Origin: Planctomycetota bacterium
Lineage (GTDB): Bacteria > Planctomycetota > Phycisphaerae > WQYP01
Assembly: GCA_021780285.1 (NCBI GenBank)
Contig: JAJXZA010000373.1
Span: 1-6,087, forward strand
Length of the DNA stretch: 6,087 nucleotides
Reading direction: 5' to 3'
The first letter of the stretch is position 1. Each line of letters opens with the position of its first letter. Below the pieces are notes generated by a model. The model ran no database searches. It had not been told where the DNA came from and saw only the letters and a list, made by a program, of their open reading frames with translations. A program made the position numbers and the translations under genes. Of this stretch, positions 1 to 5,966 are shown one piece after another.

Positions 1-76
1 TATTTAAACGTAATAAAACGACCTGATGCCTCACATCTGCGGGTAACGCCTTTCACCGCCTCTGCACAAATCAGCT

Positions 77-2005
77 TCAGTCAAGCGGTTTAAGACAACG
101 CAACCGGCTCCGCGCGATGCCGATTTGCTTGTCATCGAGATTGCCGGTAGCGTAAAGCCTTCGATAATATTCTGTTATATCACCAGGGCTGTCAATTTGA
201 GGCAGCCGGCCCGCAGCTAAAAAATCCTGCTCAACAACCGCGGCGCCATTTTGATACCAACTGCTTTTGGGCATCGAGCCATCCCTACTCCGGAATACAA
301 CGACCTGCCCGCCCGCACCGCTGGATGCCTTGCGAGCGCCTTCGCGGTTGCACCTGCCGGCTGCCTGTACAATGCTATCAAGCGGTGCCATTTCCCGCAG
401 TACCACCGCAAAATCCAGGTCCACGCCAGCCTCAACAAGCTGTGTCGCAACCAGGCGGCAAGGTTGCCCCGCCTTAAGCGTCTCATTCACATCTGCGAGC
501 ACGCGTAGCCGATGTTCAGGGCACATATTGGTTGAAAGATGCACTGCCTCGCACCCCTTGCAGTGCAGTTGACGATAGATCTCCAGAGCCGCCCGTCTTG
601 TATTGACTACGCACAGTACCTGCTTGTGCTGCAACATCAAATCGGCAACGTCGTCCCACGAGAGAGCCGTCGCCGCGGTTTGCGGCCAACTTACCTCGAC
701 GCGCTTTAGCCGTCGAAATAAGTCTGCCGACTGCGGCACAATTTCGCGCACTGCCGAAAAGCCGTCGGGCAAGCGAACCGGGTCAGCCTGCCACGCGGGT
801 TGCGTAGCCGTACACAGTACGATGCTGCAAGCCAGGTATGCCGCGGCCTGCTCCAGCATGCGGCAGGTCGGAGCGGTATATCCAGGCGGCAGCGTTTGGC
901 ACTCATCAAGTATGACGACGCTCCGCGCCACATTGTGCAACTTGCGACAGCGTCCGGGCTGGTTCGAAAACAACGACTCGTAAAACTGGACGCTTGTGGT
1001 AAGCACAACGGGCGCATCCCAGTTTTCGGCCAGTCTTTGCGCCGCATCAGCCTCGGCACCTTCTGCACCGCCGGTTCCTTGCCCCCCAGGCTCCGACATA
1101 CTGTGATGCTCAAGGATAAGGCCATCGCTTGACGGTCCCAAAGCCTCGCGGAAGACCGCGGCATTTTGTTCGATAATACTCAGGTAAGGCGCGACATAAA
1201 TGATGCGCCGCAACCCGTGTTCCACGGCGTGTTGCAACGCAAATGCCAATGAAGAGAGAGTCTTGCCGCCGCCCGTCGGTACCGCGAGCGAAAACACGCC
1301 CTGTGGCAAGGAACCCGCCTCCAGAGCGGCTGCCAGCACCCCAGCCCGCACTCGTTTAACCGTATCGCCTGCGCCGCAAGCAGCTCGCGCGCCGATATAA
1401 CCAAGAACATTGGCCAGGAGCCGCGGGGCGTCAAACACGGATGAGGGTTTCTCGATTGCGAAGTGCCTGCTGCGGGCATGAAAGTCTGAGGTGTCGAGCC
1501 AATCAGCATCCACCAGACAGCTAAAAAGCAGCCGGGTCCGGAGATCAAACTCAAGCCCGCGGCAGCCAACGGGCGCTATACGCGGAAGAGCCTTTAGCTC
1601 CGGGCAATCCGCCGCAGCCGCTGCCGCAAGGCTTGACGCCACTTCCCGCCCGGCGTTTACGCCCTCCGCCATATCAGCCGCATCGGGTATGCCGCCGTGA
1701 TGCCCTAATATCGCAAATGCCGCATCCAGATGCTTATCTGTGGCGGCCCTTGCCGCGCCAGCTTGCTTATGCCGCGTAGACTCACCCTTTACGGTCAGTT
1801 TACGCAGCATCCGTTGAAACTCAGCGCGATACTTCCCCAAATCGTGCAGCAATCCGGCCGCATAGGCAGCCTCGGCAAGGCTTGTATCACCCGGGCGAGC
1901 TTCCAACGCAAACTTTTTCGCAAGCTCCGCCACATTCCTCAAATGCTCCCGCAGCGGCTGCCACCGGCTCTCATCTTCGCTAAACGTATGGGCGTAATAT
2001 TGCAT
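77..2005 (-). CDS. cas3: CRISPR-associated helicase/nuclease Cas3, subtype I-C-like, probably C-terminally truncated
   Basis: Cas3 is recruited by the Cascade complex to unwind and degrade target DNA in type I CRISPR interference. Residues are numbered from the longest frame (GTG at 2038); subtract 11 for the chosen ATG at 2005. An N-terminal HD nuclease domain carries H32 (EHLRNVAELA), H65-D66 (LLHDLGKY), H90, H113-H114 (LGHHGG) and D177 (LVDAD). The SF2 helicase follows: Walker A 253-261 (VPTGGGKTL), Walker B DECQ 378-381, CTATQP 409-414, ATQLVEAGVD 531-540 and QAAGRCNREG 558-567. The opening YYAHT...WQPL..HLRNVAELA and the HD-first order resemble subtype I-C. The start at 2005 is preferred because the promoter's predicted start site lies downstream of the GTG, and an AAGG precedes this ATG. 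The protein is 642 residues, whereas I-C Cas3 is usually above 700. It ends soon after LDDKQIG without the expected C-terminal domain. All nuclease and helicase motifs are present. Cas3 identity is sure; subtype and truncation are inferred. Confidence 0.95.
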   Translation of the reverse strand: MQYYAHTFSEDESRWQPLREHLRNVAELAKKFALEARPGDTSLAEAAYAAGLLHDLGKYRAEFQRMLRKLTVKGESTRHKQAGAARAATDKHLDAAFAILGHHGGIPDAADMAEGVNAGREVASSLAAAAAADCPELKALPRIAPVGCRGLEFDLRTRLLFSCLVDADWLDTSDFHARSRHFAIEKPSSVFDAPRLLANVLGYIGARAACGAGDTVKRVRAGVLAAALEAGSLPQGVFSLAVPTGGGKTLSSLAFALQHAVEHGLRRIIYVAPYLSIIEQNAAVFREALGPSSDGLILEHHSMSEPGGQGTGGAEGAEADAAQRLAENWDAPVVLTTSVQFYESLFSNQPGRCRKLHNVARSVVILDECQTLPPGYTAPTCRMLEQAAAYLACSIVLCTATQPAWQADPVRLPDGFSAVREIVPQSADLFRRLKRVEVSWPQTAATALSWDDVADLMLQHKQVLCVVNTRRAALEIYRQLHCKGCEAVHLSTNMCPEHRLRVLADVNETLKAGQPCRLVATQLVEAGVDLDFAVVLREMAPLDSIVQAAGRCNREGARKASSGAGGQVVVFRSRDGSMPKSSWYQNGAAVVEQDFLAAGRLPQIDSPGDITEYYRRLYATGNLDDKQIGIARSRLRCLKPLD

Positions 2006-2009
2006 AAGA

Positions 2010-2013
2010 CCTT
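2010..2013 (-). promoter_or_regulatory. Ribosome binding site of cas3
   Basis: On the leftward strand AAGG lies 4 bases before the ATG at 2005. The alternative starts, GTG at 2038 and ATG at 2020, have no purine-rich motif at a useful distance. Translation from 2005 begins MQYYAHTF, which fits the usual short N-terminus of this Cas3 type. The spacing is a little short, so the site is only moderately supported. Confidence 0.5.
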
Positions 2014-2019
2014 GCCCCA

Positions 2020-2037
2020 TGTCACATCTATTTGACA
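2020..2037. promoter_or_regulatory. Dyad TGTCA-N8-TGACA around the predicted cas3 transcription start
   Basis: TGTCA (2020-2024) and TGACA (2033-2037) repeat the same half-sites as the dyad at 2061-2076, but with an 8-base spacer. It sits over the predicted start of transcription. Two dyads with identical half-sites bracketing the -10 hexamer suggest an operator pair. The different spacing weakens the case for one protein binding both. Confidence 0.3.
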
Positions 2038-2038
2038 C

Positions 2039-2066
2039 ATAATACCGTCAGTAACAACACTGTCAA
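2039..2066 (-). promoter_or_regulatory. Sigma70-type promoter of cas3
   Basis: Read leftward, a perfect -35 hexamer TTGACA (2066-2061) is followed by a 16-base spacer and a -10 hexamer TATTAT (2044-2039), which matches consensus at five of six positions. Transcription would begin near 2032, giving a 5' leader of about 27 bases before the ATG at 2005. This position excludes the GTG at 2038 as start codon. cas3 is thus probably the first gene of a leftward operon. Confidence 0.7.
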
Positions 2067-2076
2067 CTCAATGACA
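2061..2076. promoter_or_regulatory. Dyad TGTCA-N6-TGACA overlapping the cas3 -35 box
   Basis: TGTCA (2061-2065) and TGACA (2072-2076) form a perfect 5-base inverted repeat with a 6-base spacer, the geometry of sites bound by CRP/FNR-family dimers (CRP itself prefers TGTGA-N6-TCACA). It covers the -35 hexamer, so a bound protein would be expected to repress. The regulator is unknown. Because the -35 TTGACA itself contains TGACA, one half-site is partly accounted for by the promoter. Confidence 0.4.
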
Positions 2077-2214
2077 ACATCACTTCTTCGACTCATCCGA
2101 CCGACCAGGCGGATAGGAACCAACCATCGGGACTCTACTTTTTACTATCCCCATCTACTCTCTCCCGGCACGCAGGCCGAGCATCGCCCTATATTAAATA
2201 ATCGTCGTCCTCGT

Positions 2215-2242
2215 CTCTGTGGCCCTTTGTGCCCTCTGTAAC
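2215..2242. repeat. Array of three 9-10-base units, copy 1
   Basis: The units CTCTGTGGC, CTTTGTGCC and CTCTGTAAC follow one another, with their TCTG/TTTG cores at 2216, 2226 and 2235 (steps of 10 and 9). A second array with the same steps lies at 2281-2310. This looks like a dispersed, non-coding repeat family; its function is unknown. Confidence 0.5.
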
Positions 2243-2280
2243 AAAACTCGCCGTCGTGCCGCGCCCCATAACCAAAACTC

Positions 2281-2310
2281 TCTGCGCACATCTGCGTAAT
2301 CTGTGGTTAA
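2281..2310. repeat. Array of three 9-10-base units, copy 2
   Basis: The cores TCTGCGCACA, TCTGCGTAA and TCTGTGGTT start at 2281, 2291 and 2300, the same 10 and 9 steps as in copy 1. A fragment with similar wording, CACATCTGCG followed by GTAA, occurs at 34-46 just left of cas3. The array abuts the first copy of the 16-base direct repeat at 2311. Confidence 0.5.
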
Positions 2311-2326
2311 CCCCGTCGCGCAGCGC
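2311..2326. repeat. 16-base direct repeat CCCCGTCGCGCAGCGC, copy 1
   Basis: Identical to 2911-2926, exactly 600 bases away; identity stops sharply on both sides. The core GTCGCGCAGCG also occurs inverted at 6010-6020. With its partner it encloses the cluster of CTTGGCATCC-type repeats. Confidence 0.6.
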
Positions 2327-2532
2327 CCAAGCTCTATTTACTCCTTTCTGAATCTACTATCTCGCCGAAGGCGTGCCTACAATCCTGCATGCTCAATCGC
2401 GCCCACAATGGTCTGTCACTCTCGCCCCGCCGCAGTCTCTTTATGCGAATCTTGTGGTCTAAACCCACCATCACACACCGCGTGCGCGCATCTTGGCATC
2501 CTTCAGCAAAACCCTAATGTTTCGCCCCTTTT

Positions 2533-2584
2533 ATCTTGGCATCCTTCAAAACCACGCAATATCCATGCACGTTTGCTCTCAGCC
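2533..2584. repeat. 52-base repeat, copy 1 (partner at 2671-2722)
   Basis: This segment and 2671-2722 align without gaps with 6 mismatches in 52 bases (about 88% identity). It contains the variant CTTGGCATCC unit and ends in GCTCTCAGCC. Two copies 138 bases apart point to a local duplication followed by divergence, or to separate arrivals of one repeat type. Confidence 0.6.
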
Positions 2585-2670
2585 TCTCCACGCAAAAACA
2601 CCGCCTTTTACCCCTCATCCACCCCCAATCCGGCCATTTCACATCAAAACCCAAATGTTTTACCAGATTT

Positions 2671-2722
2671 ATCTTGGCGTCCTACAAAACTACCCAATAT
2701 CCATGCATGTTTGCTCACAGCC
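2671..2722. repeat. 52-base repeat, copy 2 (partner at 2533-2584)
   Basis: Second copy of the 52-base segment, starting ATCTTGGCGTCC and ending GCTCACAGCC. The mismatches are scattered rather than clustered, so the copies have drifted at single bases. Confidence 0.6.
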
Positions 2723-2910
2723 AAATTTTCAAAAAGCACCGCTTTTGCACCCGCCCACACCACAACTTGGCATCCTTCAAAAAAAACCCAATGTTTTGCT
2801 GCCTTTTACAAGATCCATCTTGGCATCCTTCAGGAATTCCTCAATGTTTTGCAATTTGTTAACCACACCACACGCACCAAGCCCATTATCCAAGCACAAT
2901 TCATCACCAT

Positions 2911-2926
2911 CCCCGTCGCGCAGCGC
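2911..2926. repeat. 16-base direct repeat CCCCGTCGCGCAGCGC, copy 2
   Basis: Second perfect copy, 63 bases beyond the pgm stop codon. The pair could be target-site-like boundaries of an insertion, or two members of a dispersed family. No transposase or terminal inverted repeat is visible between them. Confidence 0.6.
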
Positions 2927-2989
2927 TCATGCCAAGCCCTGGTCGAGAGCTGTCGCATTGAAAGCAGCGCCAATCAAGCCCGGACACTC

Positions 2990-4651
2990 TTAACTGCCGG
3001 CATCCGCAACCACATCAGCCACCATTTTCTGTGCTTCGGTAATCAGGCGATTAAGATGCTCGCGCCCCTTAAAGCTCTCGGCGTATATTTTGTAAATCGC
3101 CTCAGTGCCAGATGGTCGTGCCGCAAACCAGCCATTTGCGGTAGCCACCTTAAGCCCGCCGATCGGCTGGTTATTGCCGGGGGCCTTGGTCAAAATGGCG
3201 GTAATGGCTTCACCGGCAAGCTGCGTCGCTTTAACTTGCGAAGGCGAGAGTTTGGCCAGCAACGCTTTTTGTGCCGTATTGGCCGGAGCTTCCACCCGTT
3301 CGTAAACGCTTTCGCCGAACTCGCTCGTAAACTGCCGGTAGATTTCGCCGGGGTCACGCTGATGCGTCGCCAGAATTTCGCCGGCCAGCAGGCACGGGAT
3401 AAAGCCGTCCTTGTCGGTGCTCCAGGCGCTGCCGTCCAGCCGCAGAAACGAGGCCCCTGCGCTTTCTTCGCCGCCAAAACACATGGAGCCATCCAGCAGG
3501 CCGTCTACAAACCACTTAAAGCCTACCGGCGTCTCGCAAATACGGCGACCCAACTTGGCCGTGACGCGGTCAATCATGCTGCTGCTCACCAGCGTTTTGC
3601 CGATGGCCGCACTGCCGGACCACTGCGGCCGATGCTGCAGCAAATGCCATATCGCAACAGAAAGGTAGTGATTGGGCGGCATCAATCCGCAACTGCGCGC
3701 CACAATGCCATGACGGTCGTGATCGGTATCGCACGCGAAAGAAATATCAAAGCGGTCCTTCATACCAATCAGATTGGCCATAGCATACGGCGATGACGGA
3801 TCCATGCGAATTTGGCCATCCCAATCCAGAGTCAAGAATCGAAATGTCGGGTCCACATTTTTGTTGACCACGGTAAGATCGAGTTTGTAGCGTTCGGCAA
3901 TAAGCGCCCAATAATGCACCCCCGCCCCACCCAGCGGGTCTACACCCATTCGCAATTTCGCGTTAGATACAGCCGCCAGATTAATGACCTGTTCAAGCTC
4001 CGCAATGTAACCGCCGCGATAATCGTACAGTTGGGTTGTAGCGGCACGCAGCGCTTGTTGCAGAGGCATGCGCTTAACGCCCTGCAGGCCGGCTTGAAGT
4101 ATTTCGTTGGCCTTGGCTTGAATCCAGTTGGTGACGGTGCTATCCGCAGGCCCACCAGTCGGCGGATTGTATTTAAACCCGCCGTCGCGCGGTGGATTAT
4201 GCGACGGGGTAATAATAATGCCATCCGCCAAGCCCGTTTTACGCCCGCGATTGTGATTAAGAATTGCGTGCGACACCACCGGTGTCGGGGTGTAAGGCGT
4301 ACCAAGAGCTGCGTCGGCAATCATAACCTGCACATGATTGGCGGCGAGCACCTCAAGCGCTGTGGCGTGAGCCGGGGTAGATAGCGCATGCGTATCCATT
4401 CCCATAAACAGCGGTCCAGAAATATTATTCGCAGCGCGATACATACATATGGCCTGCGTGATCGCCAGAATATGCCACTCATTAAATGCCGCCTCCAGCG
4501 AGCTGCCTCTATGGCCTGAGGTGCCAAAGGCCACACGCTGCTCCGGGATGGATATATCCGGCCGATCAGCATAATACGCCGTGATGAGCTTCGGAATGTC
4601 TACCAGATTTGCGGCTTCGGGCGGCTTGCCGGCGGATGGGTTTATATTCAT
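2990..4651 (-). CDS. pgm: Phosphoglucomutase, alpha-D-glucose-specific
   Basis: This enzyme interconverts glucose 1-phosphate and glucose 6-phosphate in the cytoplasm, linking glycogen and sugar-nucleotide synthesis to glycolysis. The 553-residue product follows the E. coli Pgm pattern throughout (546 residues there). Counted from the chosen start it has FGTSGHRG at 42-49, the active-site loop ITPSHNPP with the phosphorylated serine at 150, the metal-binding loop CDTDHDRHG with aspartates 308, 310 and 312, the sugar-binding GGEESAG at 393-399, and the phosphate-binding RPSGTE at 512-517. All catalytic elements are intact. The frame is open 19 codons further to an ATG at 4708, but the ATG at 4651 is preferred: AGGTGA lies 5 bases before it and MNINPSAGKP aligns with the family's N-terminus. 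The gene stands alone on its strand, divergent from the reductase gene; nothing ties it to cas3. Confidence 0.97.
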   Translation of the reverse strand: MNINPSAGKPPEAANLVDIPKLITAYYADRPDISIPEQRVAFGTSGHRGSSLEAAFNEWHILAITQAICMYRAANNISGPLFMGMDTHALSTPAHATALEVLAANHVQVMIADAALGTPYTPTPVVSHAILNHNRGRKTGLADGIIITPSHNPPRDGGFKYNPPTGGPADSTVTNWIQAKANEILQAGLQGVKRMPLQQALRAATTQLYDYRGGYIAELEQVINLAAVSNAKLRMGVDPLGGAGVHYWALIAERYKLDLTVVNKNVDPTFRFLTLDWDGQIRMDPSSPYAMANLIGMKDRFDISFACDTDHDRHGIVARSCGLMPPNHYLSVAIWHLLQHRPQWSGSAAIGKTLVSSSMIDRVTAKLGRRICETPVGFKWFVDGLLDGSMCFGGEESAGASFLRLDGSAWSTDKDGFIPCLLAGEILATHQRDPGEIYRQFTSEFGESVYERVEAPANTAQKALLAKLSPSQVKATQLAGEAITAILTKAPGNNQPIGGLKVATANGWFAARPSGTEAIYKIYAESFKGREHLNRLITEAQKMVADVVADAGS

Positions 4652-4656
4652 TTTTA

Positions 4657-4662
4657 TCACCT
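4657..4662 (-). promoter_or_regulatory. Ribosome binding site of pgm
   Basis: On the leftward strand AGGTGA is placed 5 bases before the ATG at 4651. It is a strong Shine-Dalgarno match and decides the start against the in-frame ATG at 4708, whose extra residues show no family resemblance. Confidence 0.75.
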
Positions 4663-4677
4663 GAGCTGTCGGGTTGT

Positions 4678-4729
4678 GCGGCATGGGCCGCCTTGCACAA
4701 GGCGACAAAACAAACCATGTCCATGCCGC
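4678..4729. promoter_or_regulatory. Nested inverted repeat upstream of pgm
   Basis: GCGGCATGG (4678-4686) is perfectly complementary to CCATGCCGC (4721-4729). Inside it, CGCCTTG (4689-4695) and CAAGGCG (4698-4704) form a second perfect inverted repeat with a 2-base centre, which as RNA would close as 6 pairs around GCAC. In the leftward direction it lies 16 bases before the pgm Shine-Dalgarno, so it could be an operator or an RNA structure in the pgm leader. In the rightward direction it could be the first domain of the reductase leader. No T-run follows on either strand, so it is not an intrinsic terminator. Confidence 0.5.
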
Positions 4730-4730
4730 C

Positions 4731-4832
4731 CGTTAGCGTAACGCCAACGCCTCGGTTTTTCTATTACACCCATTGCCGCTGAAGCTCTTAACGCGGGCGG
4801 CAAAAACTGATACCATCCTAGCTGGCGTTACG
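4731..4832 (+). promoter_or_regulatory. Candidate antiterminator segment in the reductase leader
   Basis: CGTAACGCCA (4737-4746) is perfectly complementary over 10 bases to TGGCGTTACG (4823-4832), which holds most of the 5' arm of the terminator hairpin at 4820-4856. Pairing these segments would prevent the terminator. A small hairpin, CGTTA-GCG-TAACG (4731-4743), would in turn occupy part of the upstream segment. Another TAACGC at 4789-4794 and a possible GCCGC/GCGGC stem (4775-4779 with 4797-4801) lie between. The layout fits transcription attenuation. No known riboswitch class is recognised, and no leader peptide is evident. Confidence 0.4.
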
Positions 4833-4856
4833 GCGTAGGATAACGCAGCTTTTTTT
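4820..4856 (+). terminator. Intrinsic-terminator-like hairpin just upstream of the reductase gene
   Basis: AGCTGGCGTTA (4820-4830) pairs with TAACGCAGCT (4841-4850): ten pairs with one bulged G at 4824 and a 10-base loop. T residues run from 4850 to 4856. The T-run is on the rightward strand, and the next gene in that direction starts 12 bases later at 4869. No rightward gene lies upstream to be terminated, since pgm runs the other way. The hairpin therefore most likely acts within the reductase leader. Confidence 0.65.
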
Positions 4857-4868
4857 GGCGAGGCCATT

Positions 4869-5966
4869 ATGAAATACCGTGTAGTTCCGCAAACCAACTT
4901 GAAAGTGTCGGAGTTGTCGTTTGGCAACTTTATTTATGGCAGCTTTATGTGGGGTAAAGGCCCGCAGGATGCCGCCGAGGGCGTTCGCCTCCAGAATCTC
5001 GCATTCGATCTGGGTGTAACCTTTTTTGACACGGCCGACGCCTACGACAACGGCCGCGCGGAAGAGCTTATGGTAGACACCATCGCCTATGCAGGCCGCA
5101 GCAATATCGTGCTGTCAACCAAATTTGGCTACGATTTTTACCGCGACCCCGGCACGCCCGGATCGCATATGGAACGCCGCCAGGATTTTTCGCCCGCGTT
5201 TATCGCCAAAGCCCTTGAAGAATCGCTTCGTCGGCTCAAGACCGATTACATTGATCTCTGGCAGGCGCATAATCTTAAGCTTCGCCACATGACCGACGAA
5301 CTGCCTGCCGCGTTAGAAAAACTCAAAGCCCAGGGCAAAATCCGTCATTGGGGCGTAGCGCTCGGCCCCGCCATCGGCTGGCGCGAAGAAGGCGTTTTGG
5401 CGCTTCAACAATGGAAGGTTGCCACCGTTCAAACCGTTTTCAACATGCTCGAGCAGCACCCGGGACGGGAGTTTTGCGAAATTGCCGCTGAAATTAATCA
5501 TGGCGGCATCATCAGCCGCGTACCGCATAGTTCGGGTATTCTGCAGGATATGTACACGCCTGATCAAAAGTTTGACGATCATCGCAAGTTCCGCGACCGG
5601 AACTGGCTTATTTACGGCCTCAAAAAAGTTGAGAAACTCAGGCACATTCAGCAGCGGCACAAATGCACCATGGGGCAGTTAGCGCTTAAGTGGCTGCTTA
5701 CCTGGCCGGCTATGGTAAGCGCTCAACCCAATATTCTGACCGAAGCGGATTTGCGCGAATTTGCCGCCGCCTGCGATGGCGACCTGCTTTCGCCGAACGA
5801 AATGAACGAGATTCAACAATTGGTGGAATCGGACTTCGGCTTAGGGGCCGAAGCGCATGCCTGCGACCTCAAGAGCAGCATTGCCCCAAATGGAGCTACG
5901 CGCAGCCACTATCAGCGCGGCGAGCCGGCGGAACTGCCTGCGGCAACCGCGTCGGCGACTATGTAA
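4869..5966 (+). CDS. Aldo/keto reductase
   Basis: A cytoplasmic NAD(P)H-dependent oxidoreductase of the aldo/keto reductase superfamily, which reduces carbonyl groups in a TIM-barrel fold; the physiological substrate cannot be told. The catalytic tetrad is visible: D54 and Y59 in FFDTADAYDNG, K85 in LSTKFG and H134 in WQAHN. Family motifs ALEESLRRLKTDYIDL (115-130) and KLKAQGKIRHWGVA (151-164) follow, and LALKWLLTWP (271-280) sits near the end of the barrel. The protein is 365 residues against roughly 310-340 for relatives; from about residue 330 the tail is low in complexity (GEPAELPAATASATM) and probably disordered. The ATG at 4869 has GAGG 5 bases before it and gives a normal N-terminus (MKYRVVPQTNLKVSELSFG). 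Its leader carries the terminator-like hairpin at 4820-4856, so expression may be controlled by attenuation. No signal peptide is seen. Confidence 0.93.
   Translation: MKYRVVPQTNLKVSELSFGNFIYGSFMWGKGPQDAAEGVRLQNLAFDLGVTFFDTADAYDNGRAEELMVDTIAYAGRSNIVLSTKFGYDFYRDPGTPGSHMERRQDFSPAFIAKALEESLRRLKTDYIDLWQAHNLKLRHMTDELPAALEKLKAQGKIRHWGVALGPAIGWREEGVLALQQWKVATVQTVFNMLEQHPGREFCEIAAEINHGGIISRVPHSSGILQDMYTPDQKFDDHRKFRDRNWLIYGLKKVEKLRHIQQRHKCTMGQLALKWLLTWPAMVSAQPNILTEADLREFAAACDGDLLSPNEMNEIQQLVESDFGLGAEAHACDLKSSIAPNGATRSHYQRGEPAELPAATASATM

Larger units (their letters stand above)
2492..2851. repeat. Cluster of five degenerate CTTGGCATCCTTCA units
   Basis: Units begin at 2492, 2535, 2673, 2766 and 2819. 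Those at 2492, 2766 and 2819 are each 33 bases long, starting with CTTGGCATCCTTCA and ending in AATGTTTTG or AATGTTTCG. Those at 2535 and 2673 carry a variant second half, CAATATCCATGCA followed by GTTTGC. An isolated second half, AATGTTTTA, lies at 2654-2662. A run like GCCTTTTAC recurs after several units. The last unit contains the palindrome AGGAATTCCT (2832-2841). The distances between units are 43, 138, 93 and 53 bases, so this is not a CRISPR array. Function is unknown; it resembles a nest of dispersed non-coding repeats. Confidence 0.65.
2006..2989. other. Non-coding region between cas3 and pgm, rich in short repeats
   Basis: I see no credible gene in these 984 bases. They hold the cas3 promoter at the left end, two arrays of 9-base units (2215-2310), a 16-base direct repeat 600 bases apart, and a cluster of degenerate repeats (about 2490-2851). 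The rightward strand is strongly short of G: 2581-2640 has 5 G against 29 C. That bias and the repeats produce long open frames, including one from 2303 that runs antisense through pgm, but none resembles a protein. No clear intrinsic terminator for pgm follows its stop codon at 2990. Confidence 0.7.

Noticed and set aside
1..59. A leftward open frame beginning GTG near 57 and running off the edge, as the start of cas5
   Set aside because: The translated residues (MKGVTRRCEASGRFITFK) do not resemble the start of Cas5, and fewer than 20 codons are visible.
2006..2038. GTG at 2038 and ATG at 2020 as cas3 start codons
   Set aside because: The GTG precedes the predicted transcription start. The ATG at 2020 has no ribosome binding site, and the family N-terminus fits the ATG at 2005.
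2492..2851. Possible CRISPR array next to cas3
   Set aside because: Unit spacing is 43, 138, 93 and 53 bases, the units differ in sequence and length, and the gaps are not spacers of constant size.
2927..2989. Intrinsic terminator after pgm
   Set aside because: Only short self-complementary bits occur and no T-run follows on the leftward strand.
2303..3796. Rightward open frame of 497 codons with recurring LGILQ...NPNV wording
   Set aside because: Its second half is the antisense of pgm and its first half is translated from the G-poor repeat cluster. The recurring residues come from the DNA repeats. There is no ribosome binding site and no resemblance to a protein family.
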